Source of the DNA: DASSUW01 sp963830725
Lineage (GTDB): Bacteria; Actinomycetota; Thermoleophilia; Solirubrobacterales; Solirubrobacteraceae
Direction of reading: 5' to 3'
NCBI GenBank assembly: GCA_963830725.1
Contig: CAWHNO010000003.1
Location: 1-64,000 of the forward strand
DNA: 64,000 nt
The notes under the pieces are model-generated. The model was given only the letters and a program-made list of their open reading frames with translations, was not told where the DNA came from and ran no database searches. Below, piece after piece: positions 10,693 to 19,800 of this stretch; the stretch's first letter is position 1, and each line of letters opens with the position of its first letter. The position numbers and the translations under genes were made by a program.

Positions 10693-13050
10693 CTACTGCA
10701 GCGACATCGCGACGCTCATGAGGTGGTCGGGGTCGACGAGGTGGTCGTGGGTGTCGGTCCCGACGTCGAGCTGGACCCAGTTGATCGTGCCGGTGAAGCT
10801 CCCGGTCGGCGTGTCGGCAGAGACCGGTGTCCCGGCGTCGTAGCCCACGTCGGTCGTCTCGTCGGCGGAGAAGATGAACGGTTGCGTCGCCTCGACGCGT
10901 CCTTCGCCGACCTGGGCGCCGTCGTAGTAGAGGGTCACCGCGCCGCCCTTCCCCAGGCCGCCGCCGTCGTAGGCGAACTCCATGCGAACCTGATGCGTGC
11001 CGTCCGGGATTGCCGTCTCGGCCTCGGTCGCGAACTGCTGGATCCCCAGCACGTTGTAGACGAACGCCGCCCGGCCTTCCTTGGCGTAGAGCGACCAGCC
11101 GCCGAAGCGCCCGCCCTGGGCGATGATCGTGCCGTCCACCGCTTCCGGGACGACGACCTCGGCCGTGACCGAGAACGACTTGTTCTTGATGCTCAGGACG
11201 CTGGACTCCGACAGGCGGCCCATCCCGCCGAACAGCACCTGCGAGTTCCCGCGGACCAGCTGCGGCCGGCCGGCGATGTCGGCGTTGAGTCGCTCGGCGG
11301 TCCGGTCGTCGAGCGGCAGGACGTTGTACTTCGTCGCCTCGATGAGCCACAGGCGCTGGAGCTCGTGGAGCCGGTCGGGCATCTCCTTCGACAGGTCCTT
11401 GGACTGGGTCCAGTCTTGGGTGCCGTCGTAGAGCTCCCAGACGTCGTCGTCGAACGCCGGAATCTGCGCAGCGCCCATGATCCACGGCGTGCGGTGCTTG
11501 GTCACCGCGCTCCAGCCTTTGTGGTAGACGCCGCGGTTGCCGAACATCTCGAAGTACTGCAGGTCGTGTCGCTCGGGCTCCTGCGGCGCATCGAAGCTGT
11601 AGGCCATCGACGTGCCCTCGATCGGCGCCTGCATGACGCCGTTGACCATCGTCGGATGGGGCAGGCCGGCGACCTCGAGGATCGTCGGGGCGACATCGAT
11701 GACGTGGCAGAACTGATCGCGCGTCTCGCCGCTGGCCGTGATCCCGGTCGGCCAGCGCACGATCGTGCCGTTACGGGTGCCGCCCCAGTGGGAGGCGACC
11801 TGCTTGGTCCACTGGTAGGGCGTGTTGCACGCGTGCGCCCAGCCGACCGAGTAGTGGTTGTAGGAATCCGGCGAGCCGAACTTGTCCAGCACGGACACCA
11901 TGAACTCGGGCGTCTCCAGCGCGGCCATCGCGTTGAAGTTGGCCATTTCGTTGAAGGCGCCGTTGAGCGTGCCCTCGGCCGAGGCGCCGTTGTCGCCGAC
12001 GATCACGTAGACCAGCGTGTCGTCGAGCACGCCGAGCTGATCGATCGCGTCGATCAGCCGGCCGACGTGATGGTCGGTGTGCTCCATGAAGGCGGCATAG
12101 ACCTCCATCTGCCGAGCGAGCACGGGCTTCATCTCCTCGGGCATCTCGTCCCAGGCCGGGATCTCCGCGTGGCGCTCGGTCAGCACGGCGTCGGACGGGA
12201 TCACACCGAGTTCCTTCTGGCGCGCGAACGTCGCCTCGCGCAGCTTGTCCCAGCCCTCGTCGAACTGGCCCTTGTACTTGTCGATCCATTCGGTCGGGAC
12301 GTGGTGCGGTGCGTGCGTCGCGCCGGGCGCGAAGTACATCAGGAACGGCTTGTCGGCCATCAGCGCCTTCTGCTGGCGCACCCACGCGATCGCCTTATCG
12401 GCGAGATCCTCGGTCAGGTGGTAGCCCTCCTCCGGCCCCCTCGGCGGCTCGATCGGCGTCGTGCCCTCATACAGCGCGGGGTTCCACTGGTTGTCCTCGC
12501 CGCCGATGAAGCCATAGAAGTACTCAAAGCCCGAGCCGGTGGGCCACATGTCGAACGGGCCCATCGGGCTGGTCTGCCAGACCGGGACCTCGTGGCACTT
12601 GCCGAACTGGCCGGTCGAGTACCCGTTGAGCTTGAGCACCTCGGCGAGCGGCGCCTTCGTGTTCGGGCGCAGCGAGCTCTGGCCCGGCGCCGACGTCGCC
12701 GTCTCGGTGATGCTGCCCATGCCGACCGAGTGGTGGTTGCGCCCCGTCAGCAGTGCCGCCCTCGTCGGAGCGCACAACGCCGTCGTGTGAAAGCGCGTGT
12801 AGCGCAGGCCCTCGCCGGCGAGCCGATCGAACGTCGGCGTGTTGCACGGCCCGCCGAACGCGCTCGACGAACCGAAGCCCACATCGTCGATCAGCACGAT
12901 CAACACGTTCGGCGCGCCCTCCGGCGGCCGCAGCGGCGTGATCGGCGCGAACGCCGTCGCGGGATCCTTGGCGTCGTACGTCGTCAACCCGACCGGCATC
13001 ACGTCCGGGATCGGCAGGACCTCGCGCTTCGGCTGTGCGTCGTCGGACAC
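10693..13050 (-). CDS. Arylsulfatase (sulfatase family, type I)
   Basis: This sulfate-ester hydrolase of about 785 residues belongs to the large arylsulfatase subgroup. PNVLIVLIDDVGFGSSSAFG holds the metal-binding aspartate pair (about residues 55-56). LCAPTRAALLTGRN (Cys near 93) is the C-x-P-x-R sulfatase signature whose cysteine must become formylglycine. VGDNGASAEGT supplies further metal ligands. The last ~190 residues form the usual beta-rich C-terminal region (GGRFGGWSLY...). There is no signal peptide, so it is probably cytoplasmic. GTG 13050 follows GAGGAGG with a 4-base gap; a TTG at 13068 is possible. No maturase or sulfate transporter gene is nearby. It diverges from the cyclase at 13361. 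Confidence 0.92.
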   Translation of the reverse strand: MSDDAQPKREVLPIPDVMPVGLTTYDAKDPATAFAPITPLRPPEGAPNVLIVLIDDVGFGSSSAFGGPCNTPTFDRLAGEGLRYTRFHTTALCAPTRAALLTGRNHHSVGMGSITETATSAPGQSSLRPNTKAPLAEVLKLNGYSTGQFGKCHEVPVWQTSPMGPFDMWPTGSGFEYFYGFIGGEDNQWNPALYEGTTPIEPPRGPEEGYHLTEDLADKAIAWVRQQKALMADKPFLMYFAPGATHAPHHVPTEWIDKYKGQFDEGWDKLREATFARQKELGVIPSDAVLTERHAEIPAWDEMPEEMKPVLARQMEVYAAFMEHTDHHVGRLIDAIDQLGVLDDTLVYVIVGDNGASAEGTLNGAFNEMANFNAMAALETPEFMVSVLDKFGSPDSYNHYSVGWAHACNTPYQWTKQVASHWGGTRNGTIVRWPTGITASGETRDQFCHVIDVAPTILEVAGLPHPTMVNGVMQAPIEGTSMAYSFDAPQEPERHDLQYFEMFGNRGVYHKGWSAVTKHRTPWIMGAAQIPAFDDDVWELYDGTQDWTQSKDLSKEMPDRLHELQRLWLIEATKYNVLPLDDRTAERLNADIAGRPQLVRGNSQVLFGGMGRLSESSVLSIKNKSFSVTAEVVVPEAVDGTIIAQGGRFGGWSLYAKEGRAAFVYNVLGIQQFATEAETAIPDGTHQVRMEFAYDGGGLGKGGAVTLYYDGAQVGEGRVEATQPFIFSADETTDVGYDAGTPVSADTPTGSFTGTINWVQLDVGTDTHDHLVDPDHLMSVAMSLQ

Positions 13051-13360
13051 CAGGCCTCCTCGGCTCAAAGCATTTCCGGGGCCAGCCTCCCGCCCGACGA
13101 TCCGCCGGTCAACCCCAAACAGGATGACGCCGCCGCTCGCTCACACCATGGACGATCAGCGGCAGCGCGGCGAGCAGCGAACCCGAACGTCGCCGCGCTG
13201 CTGCATCGACGCACACGCAACACTCAGGCGAAATCTCGTTGGCCGCTGCTCTCGCCCATAGCGATATCGCGCGCTGAGTCGGGTTGGGCTCCACGAACGA
13301 GGCGGGGACCGCTCGGCATCGCGAGTGCCGCGGCCGTGCTCCGCGCTTATCTTTCTCGGC
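13051..13360. promoter_or_regulatory. Divergent promoter region, arylsulfatase / cyclase
   Basis: This 310-base divergent intergenic region contains no supported gene. On the plus strand TATCTT at 13348-13353 fits the TANNNT -10 box and lies 7 bases before GTG 13361, which predicts a leaderless cyclase mRNA. The -35 position is not recognisable. On the minus strand the only clear element is the Shine-Dalgarno GAGGAGG before GTG 13050. Confidence 0.4.
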
Positions 13361-14719
13361 GTGAACCTGGAGACGCCGGACGTCCGTTACGCCCGCAGCG
13401 CCGACATCAGCATTGCGTACCAGGTCGTCGGCAAGGGGCCGGTGGATGTGGTGCTCGTCCCCTACATCATCAACCTGGTGTGGGCGTGGGAGCACCCGAT
13501 CTTCGTCGACTTCTGCCGACGGATCACCTCGTTCGCACGGCTGATCCTGCTCGACAAGCGCGGCACCGGGCTTTCCGACCGACCACGCGAGCTGCCCACA
13601 CTCGAGACGCGGATGGACGACGTCCGGGCGGTGATGGACCACGCCGGCTCGGAGCGCGCCGCCCTGCTCGGCGCCGGCTCGCCGGGCGGGCAGGTGTGCG
13701 CCGTGTTCGCCGCCACCTATCCCGAGCGGGTCACCGCGTTGATCCTTCAGAACACGTGGCCGCGCGTCACCGAGGCGCCGGACTTCCCGGCCGGCGATCC
13801 GGTCGAGAAGTGGCACGGCCGCGTGCGAGAGGTCCGCGTCCGCTGGGGCGAACGCGACTACCAGCTCGGCCAGCTGCGCAAGTACTACCCGAGCTACGTC
13901 GGTGACCCGGTGTTCGAGCAGTGGTACGTCAACCACGAGCGCCTCGCCGCCAGCCCAGGCGCCGCCGCCTGGTTCATGCGAGTCCTCTTGGAGACAGACA
14001 TCCGCGAGGTGCTGCCCGCCATCTCGGTGCCCACGCTGCTGCTCCACCGGGCGGAGTGGTGGGCCGGCGGAGCCTACATTGCCGAGCGCATCCCGAACGC
14101 TGAGATGGTCGAGCTGACCGGCACGGACAAGAGCATCTACGCCGAGCCGCAGATCCCCGACGAGATCGAGCGCTTCCTCTCCGAGGGCCGCACGGACAGC
14201 GCGCCCGAGCGCGTCCTCACCACCGTGCTGTTCACCGACATCGTCGACTCGACGTCGCGCGCGGCTGAGCTCGGCGATCGGCGCTGGACCGAGCTGCTCG
14301 AGGCCCACCACGCCGCGGTCCGCGCCCAGCTCGCACGGTACGGCGGCAAGCAGGTGCGCGGCACCGGAGACGGGTTCTTTGCCACGTTCGACGGGCCGGC
14401 GCGGGCGATCGCGTGTGCGCACAGGGCGGTCAACGCCGTGGCGGAGCTCGGGCTTGAGATCCGGGTGGGCGTGCATACGGGGGAGGTCGAGATGATCGAC
14501 GGCAAGGTCGAGGGCATAGCGGTGCACATCGGCGCGCGGATCGCGGCCGAGGCGCGGCCGTGTGAGGTGCTCGTCTCGAGCATCGTCCGTGACCTGGCGG
14601 CGGGCTCGGGGATCGACTTCGAGGAGCGCGGCGTGCGATCGCTCAAGGGCGTGCCGGGAGACTGGCACCTGTTTGCGGCTCGACTCGGCGATCGGCCGCG
14701 ACTAGGGTTAGCCGCATGA
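13361..14719 (+). CDS. Alpha/beta-hydrolase-fold protein fused to a class III nucleotide cyclase domain
   Basis: This fusion has 452 residues. Residues ~5-275 form an alpha/beta-hydrolase fold (LILLDKRGTGLSD, AGSPGGQVCAVFAATYPERV). Residues ~280-445 form a class III adenylate/guanylate cyclase domain (TTVLFTDIVDSTSRAAELGD, VRGTGDGFFATFDGPARAI, GVHTGEV, VEGIAVHIGAR). Metal-binding aspartates are present in FTDIVDS and GTGDGF; the usual purine-contacting Lys before GTGDG is Arg. The hydrolase part keeps a nucleophile-like serine but lacks the normal acid and histidine: LLLHRAEWWAGGAY replaces the usual HRxxDRxVP, and GTDKSIYAEP replaces the usual GxDHxPW. It is therefore probably a sensor, not an enzyme. 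GTG 13361 fits a leaderless mRNA. Its stop overlaps the cNMP-binding gene by 4 bases. Confidence 0.88.
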   Translation: MNLETPDVRYARSADISIAYQVVGKGPVDVVLVPYIINLVWAWEHPIFVDFCRRITSFARLILLDKRGTGLSDRPRELPTLETRMDDVRAVMDHAGSERAALLGAGSPGGQVCAVFAATYPERVTALILQNTWPRVTEAPDFPAGDPVEKWHGRVREVRVRWGERDYQLGQLRKYYPSYVGDPVFEQWYVNHERLAASPGAAAWFMRVLLETDIREVLPAISVPTLLLHRAEWWAGGAYIAERIPNAEMVELTGTDKSIYAEPQIPDEIERFLSEGRTDSAPERVLTTVLFTDIVDSTSRAAELGDRRWTELLEAHHAAVRAQLARYGGKQVRGTGDGFFATFDGPARAIACAHRAVNAVAELGLEIRVGVHTGEVEMIDGKVEGIAVHIGARIAAEARPCEVLVSSIVRDLAAGSGIDFEERGVRSLKGVPGDWHLFAARLGDRPRLGLAA

Positions 14720-15150
14720 GGCTCTTCAGTCAGGACACGAAGGTCGAGGCGCTTAGGCGCGCCGCCCTGTTCGAGGGGCTCTCGCGCAAGGAGCTGACCC
14801 AGCTCGCGCGCGTCAGCGAGGACATGGAGATCCCCGCCGGCAGGGCGCTGTGCAAGGAAGGTGAGATCGGGCACGAGTTCTTCGTGATCGTCGACGGGAA
14901 GGTCGAGATCACCCGGAAAGGGCGCAAGGTGGCCATGCGCGGCAGCGGTGAGTTCGTTGGCGAGATCGCACTGCTCGAGCAGACGCCGAGGACGGCGACC
15001 GTGACCGCCAAGACCCCGCTGCGCGTGTTCGTGCTCACCGCCAGGGACTTTCGCAGCCTGCTGGACGAGAGCCCGAGCGTCGAGCGCAAGGTCCTGCGCG
15101 CCCTTGCCCGTCGGGTCGTGGAGCTGTCGAAGGACCCGACGGTCGCCTAG
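14716..15150 (+). CDS. Cyclic-nucleotide-binding domain protein
   Basis: This 144-residue protein is a single cNMP-binding beta-barrel of the CRP/CAP type. The phosphate-binding cassette is GEFVGEIALLEQTPRTATVT (about residues 77-96), with the conserved Glu and Arg that hold cyclic AMP. There is no helix-turn-helix or other effector domain. ATG 14716 overlaps the cyclase stop (ATGA), so translation is coupled. The inferred job is to read the cyclic nucleotide made by the upstream fusion and pass it on by protein contact. A TAGGGT box at 14704-14709 could be an internal promoter. Confidence 0.9.
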   Translation: MRLFSQDTKVEALRRAALFEGLSRKELTQLARVSEDMEIPAGRALCKEGEIGHEFFVIVDGKVEITRKGRKVAMRGSGEFVGEIALLEQTPRTATVTAKTPLRVFVLTARDFRSLLDESPSVERKVLRALARRVVELSKDPTVA

Positions 15151-15155
15151 CCGCC

Positions 15156-15171
15156 GCTGCGCATCCGCAGC
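15156..15171 (+). terminator. Short hairpin after the cNMP-binding gene
   Basis: GCTGCG-CATC-CGCAGC forms a perfect 6-bp stem with a 4-base loop, six bases after the stop at 15150. There is no U-tract, so it is only a weak candidate. Confidence 0.4.
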
Positions 15172-15186
15172 AGGCGTTGCACGGAG

Positions 15187-15233
15187 AGGCGCCGACCGGA
15201 ATCGAACCCGTGTACGCGGCTTTGCAGGCGACG
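15187..15233 (-). tRNA. tRNA-Cys (GCA) 3' fragment, probable attachment-site scar
   Basis: Read on the minus strand this segment has an anticodon loop CTGCAAA (GCA, cysteine), a variable region, a T-arm with GGGTTCGATTCC and a 3' acceptor strand CGGCGCC plus discriminator T. The matching 5' acceptor strand GGCGCCG and a good D-arm are missing upstream; instead the sequence runs into an integrase remnant. One T-stem pair is mismatched. It is best explained as the tRNA part of an attL/attR site left by a tRNA-targeting integrative element. It is unlikely to be a functional tRNA. Confidence 0.5.
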
Positions 15234-15253
15234 ACGTCTGTAGCCGTTTGGCT

Positions 15254-15662
15254 CTACAGAGTGCTGCCCGTGTCGGTGAGTTGCGCTGAGTTGCGCTCTA
15301 TGTCCCCGTTTCGGGACACAACTGGGGACACGGAGCCACCGGCGAACGCGGCGGCGAGCCGTGCGGCGTCGTCGGCGCCGGGGCGATGGTGGACGTATCG
15401 CATCGTGGTCGTGACGTGCGCGTGTCCGAGCATCGCCTGCACGTCCGAGAGCGGGAACGCCTTGACCGCCGTCGAGCCGAACACGTGTCGCAGGTCGTGG
15501 AACCGCACCGGGCGGGAGCCCGGCGGCTTTGAGTGCGCGGCGGTAGCGGCGGCGCAGGAGCGCGTCGTTCTCGATCTCACCGAGCACGTTGCTGAACACG
15601 AGGTCGTCGTCGCCGGTGAAGTGCTCGCGCTGCCCGAGCCGGGCAAGCGCACGAACGCACGC
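15254..15662 (-). pseudogene. Tyrosine recombinase (phage-type integrase) C-terminal remnant
   Basis: Two minus-strand frames join into the catalytic domain of a tyrosine recombinase: DDDLVFSNVLGEIENDALLR and YRRALKAAGLPP, then after a shift near 15510 VRFHDLRHVFGSTAVKAF (box II, HxLRH), VQAMLGHAHVTTTMRYVHH (the LGH..R and catalytic Tyr). The end is ARLAAAFAGGS... at a stop at 15254. The N-terminal DNA-binding domain and first catalytic Arg are absent. Lying beside a tRNA fragment and reading towards it, it is a typical integrase position at the end of a mobile element. It is inactive as written. Confidence 0.75.
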
Positions 15663-15665
15663 CGG

Positions 15666-16184
15666 CTAGCAGATCACCTCCGCCTCGCCCGGTGGCAGGC
15701 ACCTTACGGAGGAGTCCGGAACCTTGCGCCGAAGCACGCGGTACCGGACGATCTTCCCAACGTAGTCGGGCTTGACGAGCCGGACCTCCAGGACCGCGCC
15801 CGGCTTGAGCCTGCGTGGCACCTGGGTCGCGAGGAACACGATCTCGCTGCCACCCGGGACGTAGCGCTCACGGGTGCCCTCGAAACACCCGCCGCCGTCG
15901 CACCTCAGTTGGATTCGGGTGTCCGGCGGCACTGTCCGCACATTGAGCTTTGTGAATCGCGTCCACGACGTCGCCGACTCCACTTGCATGCTGATTGGCA
16001 CCGCGGCAAGCGACTGTGGCGTTTCGTTCTCGTCCTCGGAGGCCCCGAAGGCTCCGAGTGCGGCCAATGCCCCGATGATCGCTGCCGTCGACCCGAGTAG
16101 CGCCGCCAGCCCGGACACGACCTTCTGGAGCGTCGACCAGTGCGAGCTCGACCCGGACGGTGATTGGGTGCGTGGGGCGGTCAC
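15666..16184 (-). CDS. Membrane-anchored protein, family unknown
   Basis: This 172-residue protein has an N-terminal hydrophilic stretch, one membrane helix (VVSGLAALLGSTAAIIGALA, about residues 22-41) and an exported domain of ~125 residues with cysteines (QLRCDGGGCFEG, SSVRCLPPGEAEVIC). The sequence RRLKPGAVLEVRLVKPDYVG and IVRYRVLRRKVPD resembles a short repeat domain often seen in exported proteins of this group of actinobacteria (recalled, not searched). GTG 16184 overlaps the stop of the broken gene upstream. No function is assigned. Confidence 0.6.
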   Translation of the reverse strand: MTAPRTQSPSGSSSHWSTLQKVVSGLAALLGSTAAIIGALAALGAFGASEDENETPQSLAAVPISMQVESATSWTRFTKLNVRTVPPDTRIQLRCDGGGCFEGTRERYVPGGSEIVFLATQVPRRLKPGAVLEVRLVKPDYVGKIVRYRVLRRKVPDSSVRCLPPGEAEVIC

Positions 16185-16523
16185 GGGCGCAGCACGATCA
16201 TCTCGAAATTCTGTGACCGGTGCCAGACCTTCTTCCCGGCGGGTTGCTCACCCGCGAGGAACCGGGTCGGCTTGTGATGCCAGGCGCCGTGGACGAACAC
16301 CAACCCGTGCTTCAGTGCGGCGACGGATCTGCAGAGTGCAGACGATCATGGGCACCACCTCATTGCCGGTGTCCCGGTGTCCGATCTCGACGCCGGCATC
16401 GATCGGGACACGCGGTTCTTCGGGCGACCCGGACCTGAGCGTGGGGGAAGAGATCCTGTGGAACGTCGACGAGCACGCCACATGACGACGTATCGCTCGG
16501 GACGGCGACACGTCCGCGGCCAC
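16181..16523 (-). pseudogene. Broken gene of unknown family, upstream partner of 15666-16184
   Basis: One frame reads RRHVACSSTFHRISSPTLRS, then VEIGHRDTGNEVVPMIVCTL; a second continues SVAALKHGLVFVHGAWHHKP and ends EQPAGKKVWHRSQNFEMIVL at a stop at 16181-16183. That stop overlaps the GTG of the next gene (GTGA), which argues the second frame was a real C-terminus. At least one frameshift near 16330 separates the parts. I do not recognise the product. Confidence 0.35.
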
Positions 16524-16814
16524 TAAGCACTCGGTCCATACCGCGGCCAGTCGCCTCCGCGATTCGAGTGGACCAGTTGCAACCGGCGAGAGTGTCCTCG
16601 CTCTTCGACCGACCCTTGACAGCCGCAGCTGAACGTCCGCTCGCGGTGTCGGAACGGGAACGGTCCGCCAAAGAGCATGTCCCGGCCGCTGTCGCCGTGC
16701 GCGGCGGCACGCTGGGATGTAGAGCGCGCTTCACACCGCATTGACGCGCGTTGCGAGCCGGGGCGCCGTGTGAGAACGTCCGGTCGTTCCGGCCATGGAG
16801 GAGAGGAGTTGTCC

Positions 16815-19800
16815 ATGCGGCATCTAGCGCTTGGCTTCTGCGTGCTCGTCGTGTCGATCACGACGGCCGCGAGCGCACAAGCGGCGAGCAGGCACGGGCT
16901 TGACATGTACACGGCGAAGGCGGACGCCCGGTCGCTCGCCGTGATCCACAGCGGCGGCTACGACGTCGCGGAATCGCACCTGGGCGGCGGCGATCGCGTC
17001 GACCTGGTGCTTACCGCGCGCGAGGCGGGCCAGCTCCGCGGGCGGGGCGTCGACGTCAGCCCGAAACGAAACGGAAGAGGGCAGACGGTCCGCGAGCAGG
17101 CCGACGCGATGGCGGCGTCCGGGTATCAGGTCTACCGCTCCTACGACGAGGCCGGTGGCATTCGCGACGAGCTGTACGCGCTGGCGCAGCGCAACCCGTC
17201 GATCGTGAAGCTGGTGGTGATCGGACGGACGCTCCAAGGCCGCGAGATCATCGCGCTGAAGGTGACCAAGAACGCCAAGCAGCTCGCGGACGGCGCGCGC
17301 CCGGCGACGCTCTACATGGGCACGATCCATGCGCGCGAGTGGATCGCGACAGAGGTGACTCGGCGGCTGCTCCGTCACTTCGTCGAGAACTACAACCGCG
17401 ACGCGGAGATCACGAACCTCGTCAACACGCGCGAGCTGTGGTTCATGCCCGTAGCCAACCCCGACGGCTACCAGTACACGTTCAGCACCGAACGCCTGTG
17501 GCGCAAGAACCTGCGCGATAACAACGGCGACGGCACGATCGCGAACGGCGACGGCGTCGACCTGAACCGCAACTACAACGAGCGGTGGAACTACGACAAC
17601 GAGGGCTCTTCGACCGAATCGGCGAGCGACACCTATCGTGGTGCGGCGCCGGCCTCCGAGCCCGAGGTCAAGGCGCACCAGGCGCTGATCGACCGGATGA
17701 AGTTCAGGTTCCTGCTCACCTACCACTCTTACGGGCCGCTGCTGCTGTACCCCTACGGCTGGCAGGTGAAGACGCCGTCGCTCGATGACCCGCTGTTCGT
17801 GGAGTACACCGGCACGGACGCGAACCCCGCCGTGGCCGGCTACGACCCGGGCGTCGGTGCCGACCTCTACACGACGAACGGCACGACGGACGACTACGCG
17901 TACTCCAAGACCGGCGCGCTGAGCTGGACGCCCGAGCTGTCCGAAGGCTGCGACGGCTGCGGATTCGTCTTCCCCGACGACGAGGCGCTCGTCCAGGCGG
18001 AGTTCGAGAAGAACCTCCCGTTCGCGCTGCGGCTCGCGCGCTCGACGCCGGACCCGGCGAACCCGGTCGGCGCGACGATGAAGCCGTTCTATCTCGAGAC
18101 CGCGAGCCTCGACCCGGAGAAGTCGGGCAACCCGCTGAGCAACCTCAAGTTCAGCGTCTCCTACGGCGATCCGCAGCCGGTCCAGGCAATCGCGAAGCGC
18201 AGCCTTGGCGCCGTCGCGCTCAAGTACCGGATCAATGGCGGAGCGGTGCGCACAGCGGCGACCTCGGAGGCCTCGGGCGGCGAGCGCTACGGCTCGGGCG
18301 GTGACGTCTACTACCGCCTGATGCGCGGAACCGTGACCGGGACCAACGTCGGCGACAAGGTGGAGGTCTGGTTCGAGGACGCCGACAACGCGGCCGCCAA
18401 GAGCGAGTCCTTCACGTACACCGCCGTGGCCGAGAGTGGGCGGCGCGTCCTCGTCGTCGCGGCCGAGGACTACACCGGCATCTCACCCGCATACAAGCGC
18501 GGTCCGCTCTACCTGTCCTACTACCTCGACGCGCTCGCCGCCAACGGCTACGCCGCCGACGTCTATGACGTCGATGCGAACGGCAGGACGGCGCCGAGCC
18601 CGCTTGGCGTGCTCGGGCACTACGACGCGGTCGTCTGGTACACGGGCGATGACGTCATCACACGCGACCCAGGGATGGTGCCCGGGACGGCGTCGCGGCT
18701 GGCCAACGACGAAATGCTGGCCATGCGTCAGTATCTCGACGAGGGAGGCCGCCTGCTCTTCACGGGCAAGAACGCGGGCCTGCAGTACGCCGACGGGTAC
18801 GAATTCGACCTCGAGCGCGGGCTCGCATGCAACCCCGACTCTGCGGCCGACGGTTGCGAAGCGTTGTCGAACGACTTCCTGCAGTACTACCTGGGCGCGT
18901 ATATCTACAACGACGACGCCGGCACGAAGGCGAACGGCCAGCTCTACGACGTCCTGGGCGTCGCCGATCCGTTCGGCGGGCTGACGTGGTCGTTCGGCGG
19001 ACCGAGCGCCAACAACCAGGACCACAGCGCCTCGTTCATCGCGACCAGCGGGATCCTGCCCGCGCAGACCTACCCGCAGTTCGACAGTTGGGCCTCCGCG
19101 AGGTACGTCCGGCCGGGCGGGCCGTTTGATCCGCATACGGGCACGTACTACGCGTACTCGCAGATCGCGGACGTGTCCTACAAGCGACTGACGCGCACGA
19201 TCGACCTGACCGCCAGCGCGAACGGCAACCTGTCGTTCTGGATCTCGCGCGACACCGAGCAGGACTGGGACTACGTGTTCGTCGAGGCGCACACCGTCGG
19301 CCAGGATGACTGGACGACGCTGCCCGATGCCAACGGGCACACGAGCCAGAGCACGGGGCCGAACGACCCCGATCTCGCGAGCTGCCCCGGGGGCTGGCAC
19401 GCGCTGCATCCGTGGCTCGCCCGCTACCAGACGTTCGACGGCACCGGCGCGTGCACGCCGACCGGGACGACCGGCGAGTGGCACGCAGCGTCCGGCCGCT
19501 CGGCCGGCTGGGAGCAGTGGTCGATCGATCTCTCGCGCTTCGCCGGCAGGCAGGTCGAGGTCTCGATCGCCTACGCGAGCGACTGGTCGGTCCAGGGTCT
19601 CGGTGCGTTCGTCGACGACACCGCGATCTCCACCGGTGCGACGACGTCCTTCGAGGACGACCTCGGCGGCTGGTCGGTCACCGGCCCACCGCCCGGGAGC
19701 GGCCCGAACACGAACAACTGGACCCGCACGACCGCGGCCGGGTTCCCCGAGGGCGCGGCCGTGTCAACGCCCTGGTCGATCTACTTCGGCTTCGGGGTCG

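Noticed and set aside
10534..13905. A plus-strand open frame of over 1100 codons opposite the arylsulfatase
   Set aside because: It is the complementary shadow of the arylsulfatase, which has clear catalytic motifs; the plus frame has none and runs on into the next gene's region.
15180..15265. A complete functional tRNA gene
   Set aside because: The 5' acceptor strand and D-arm do not pair with the clear 3' half, so only a fragment is reported.
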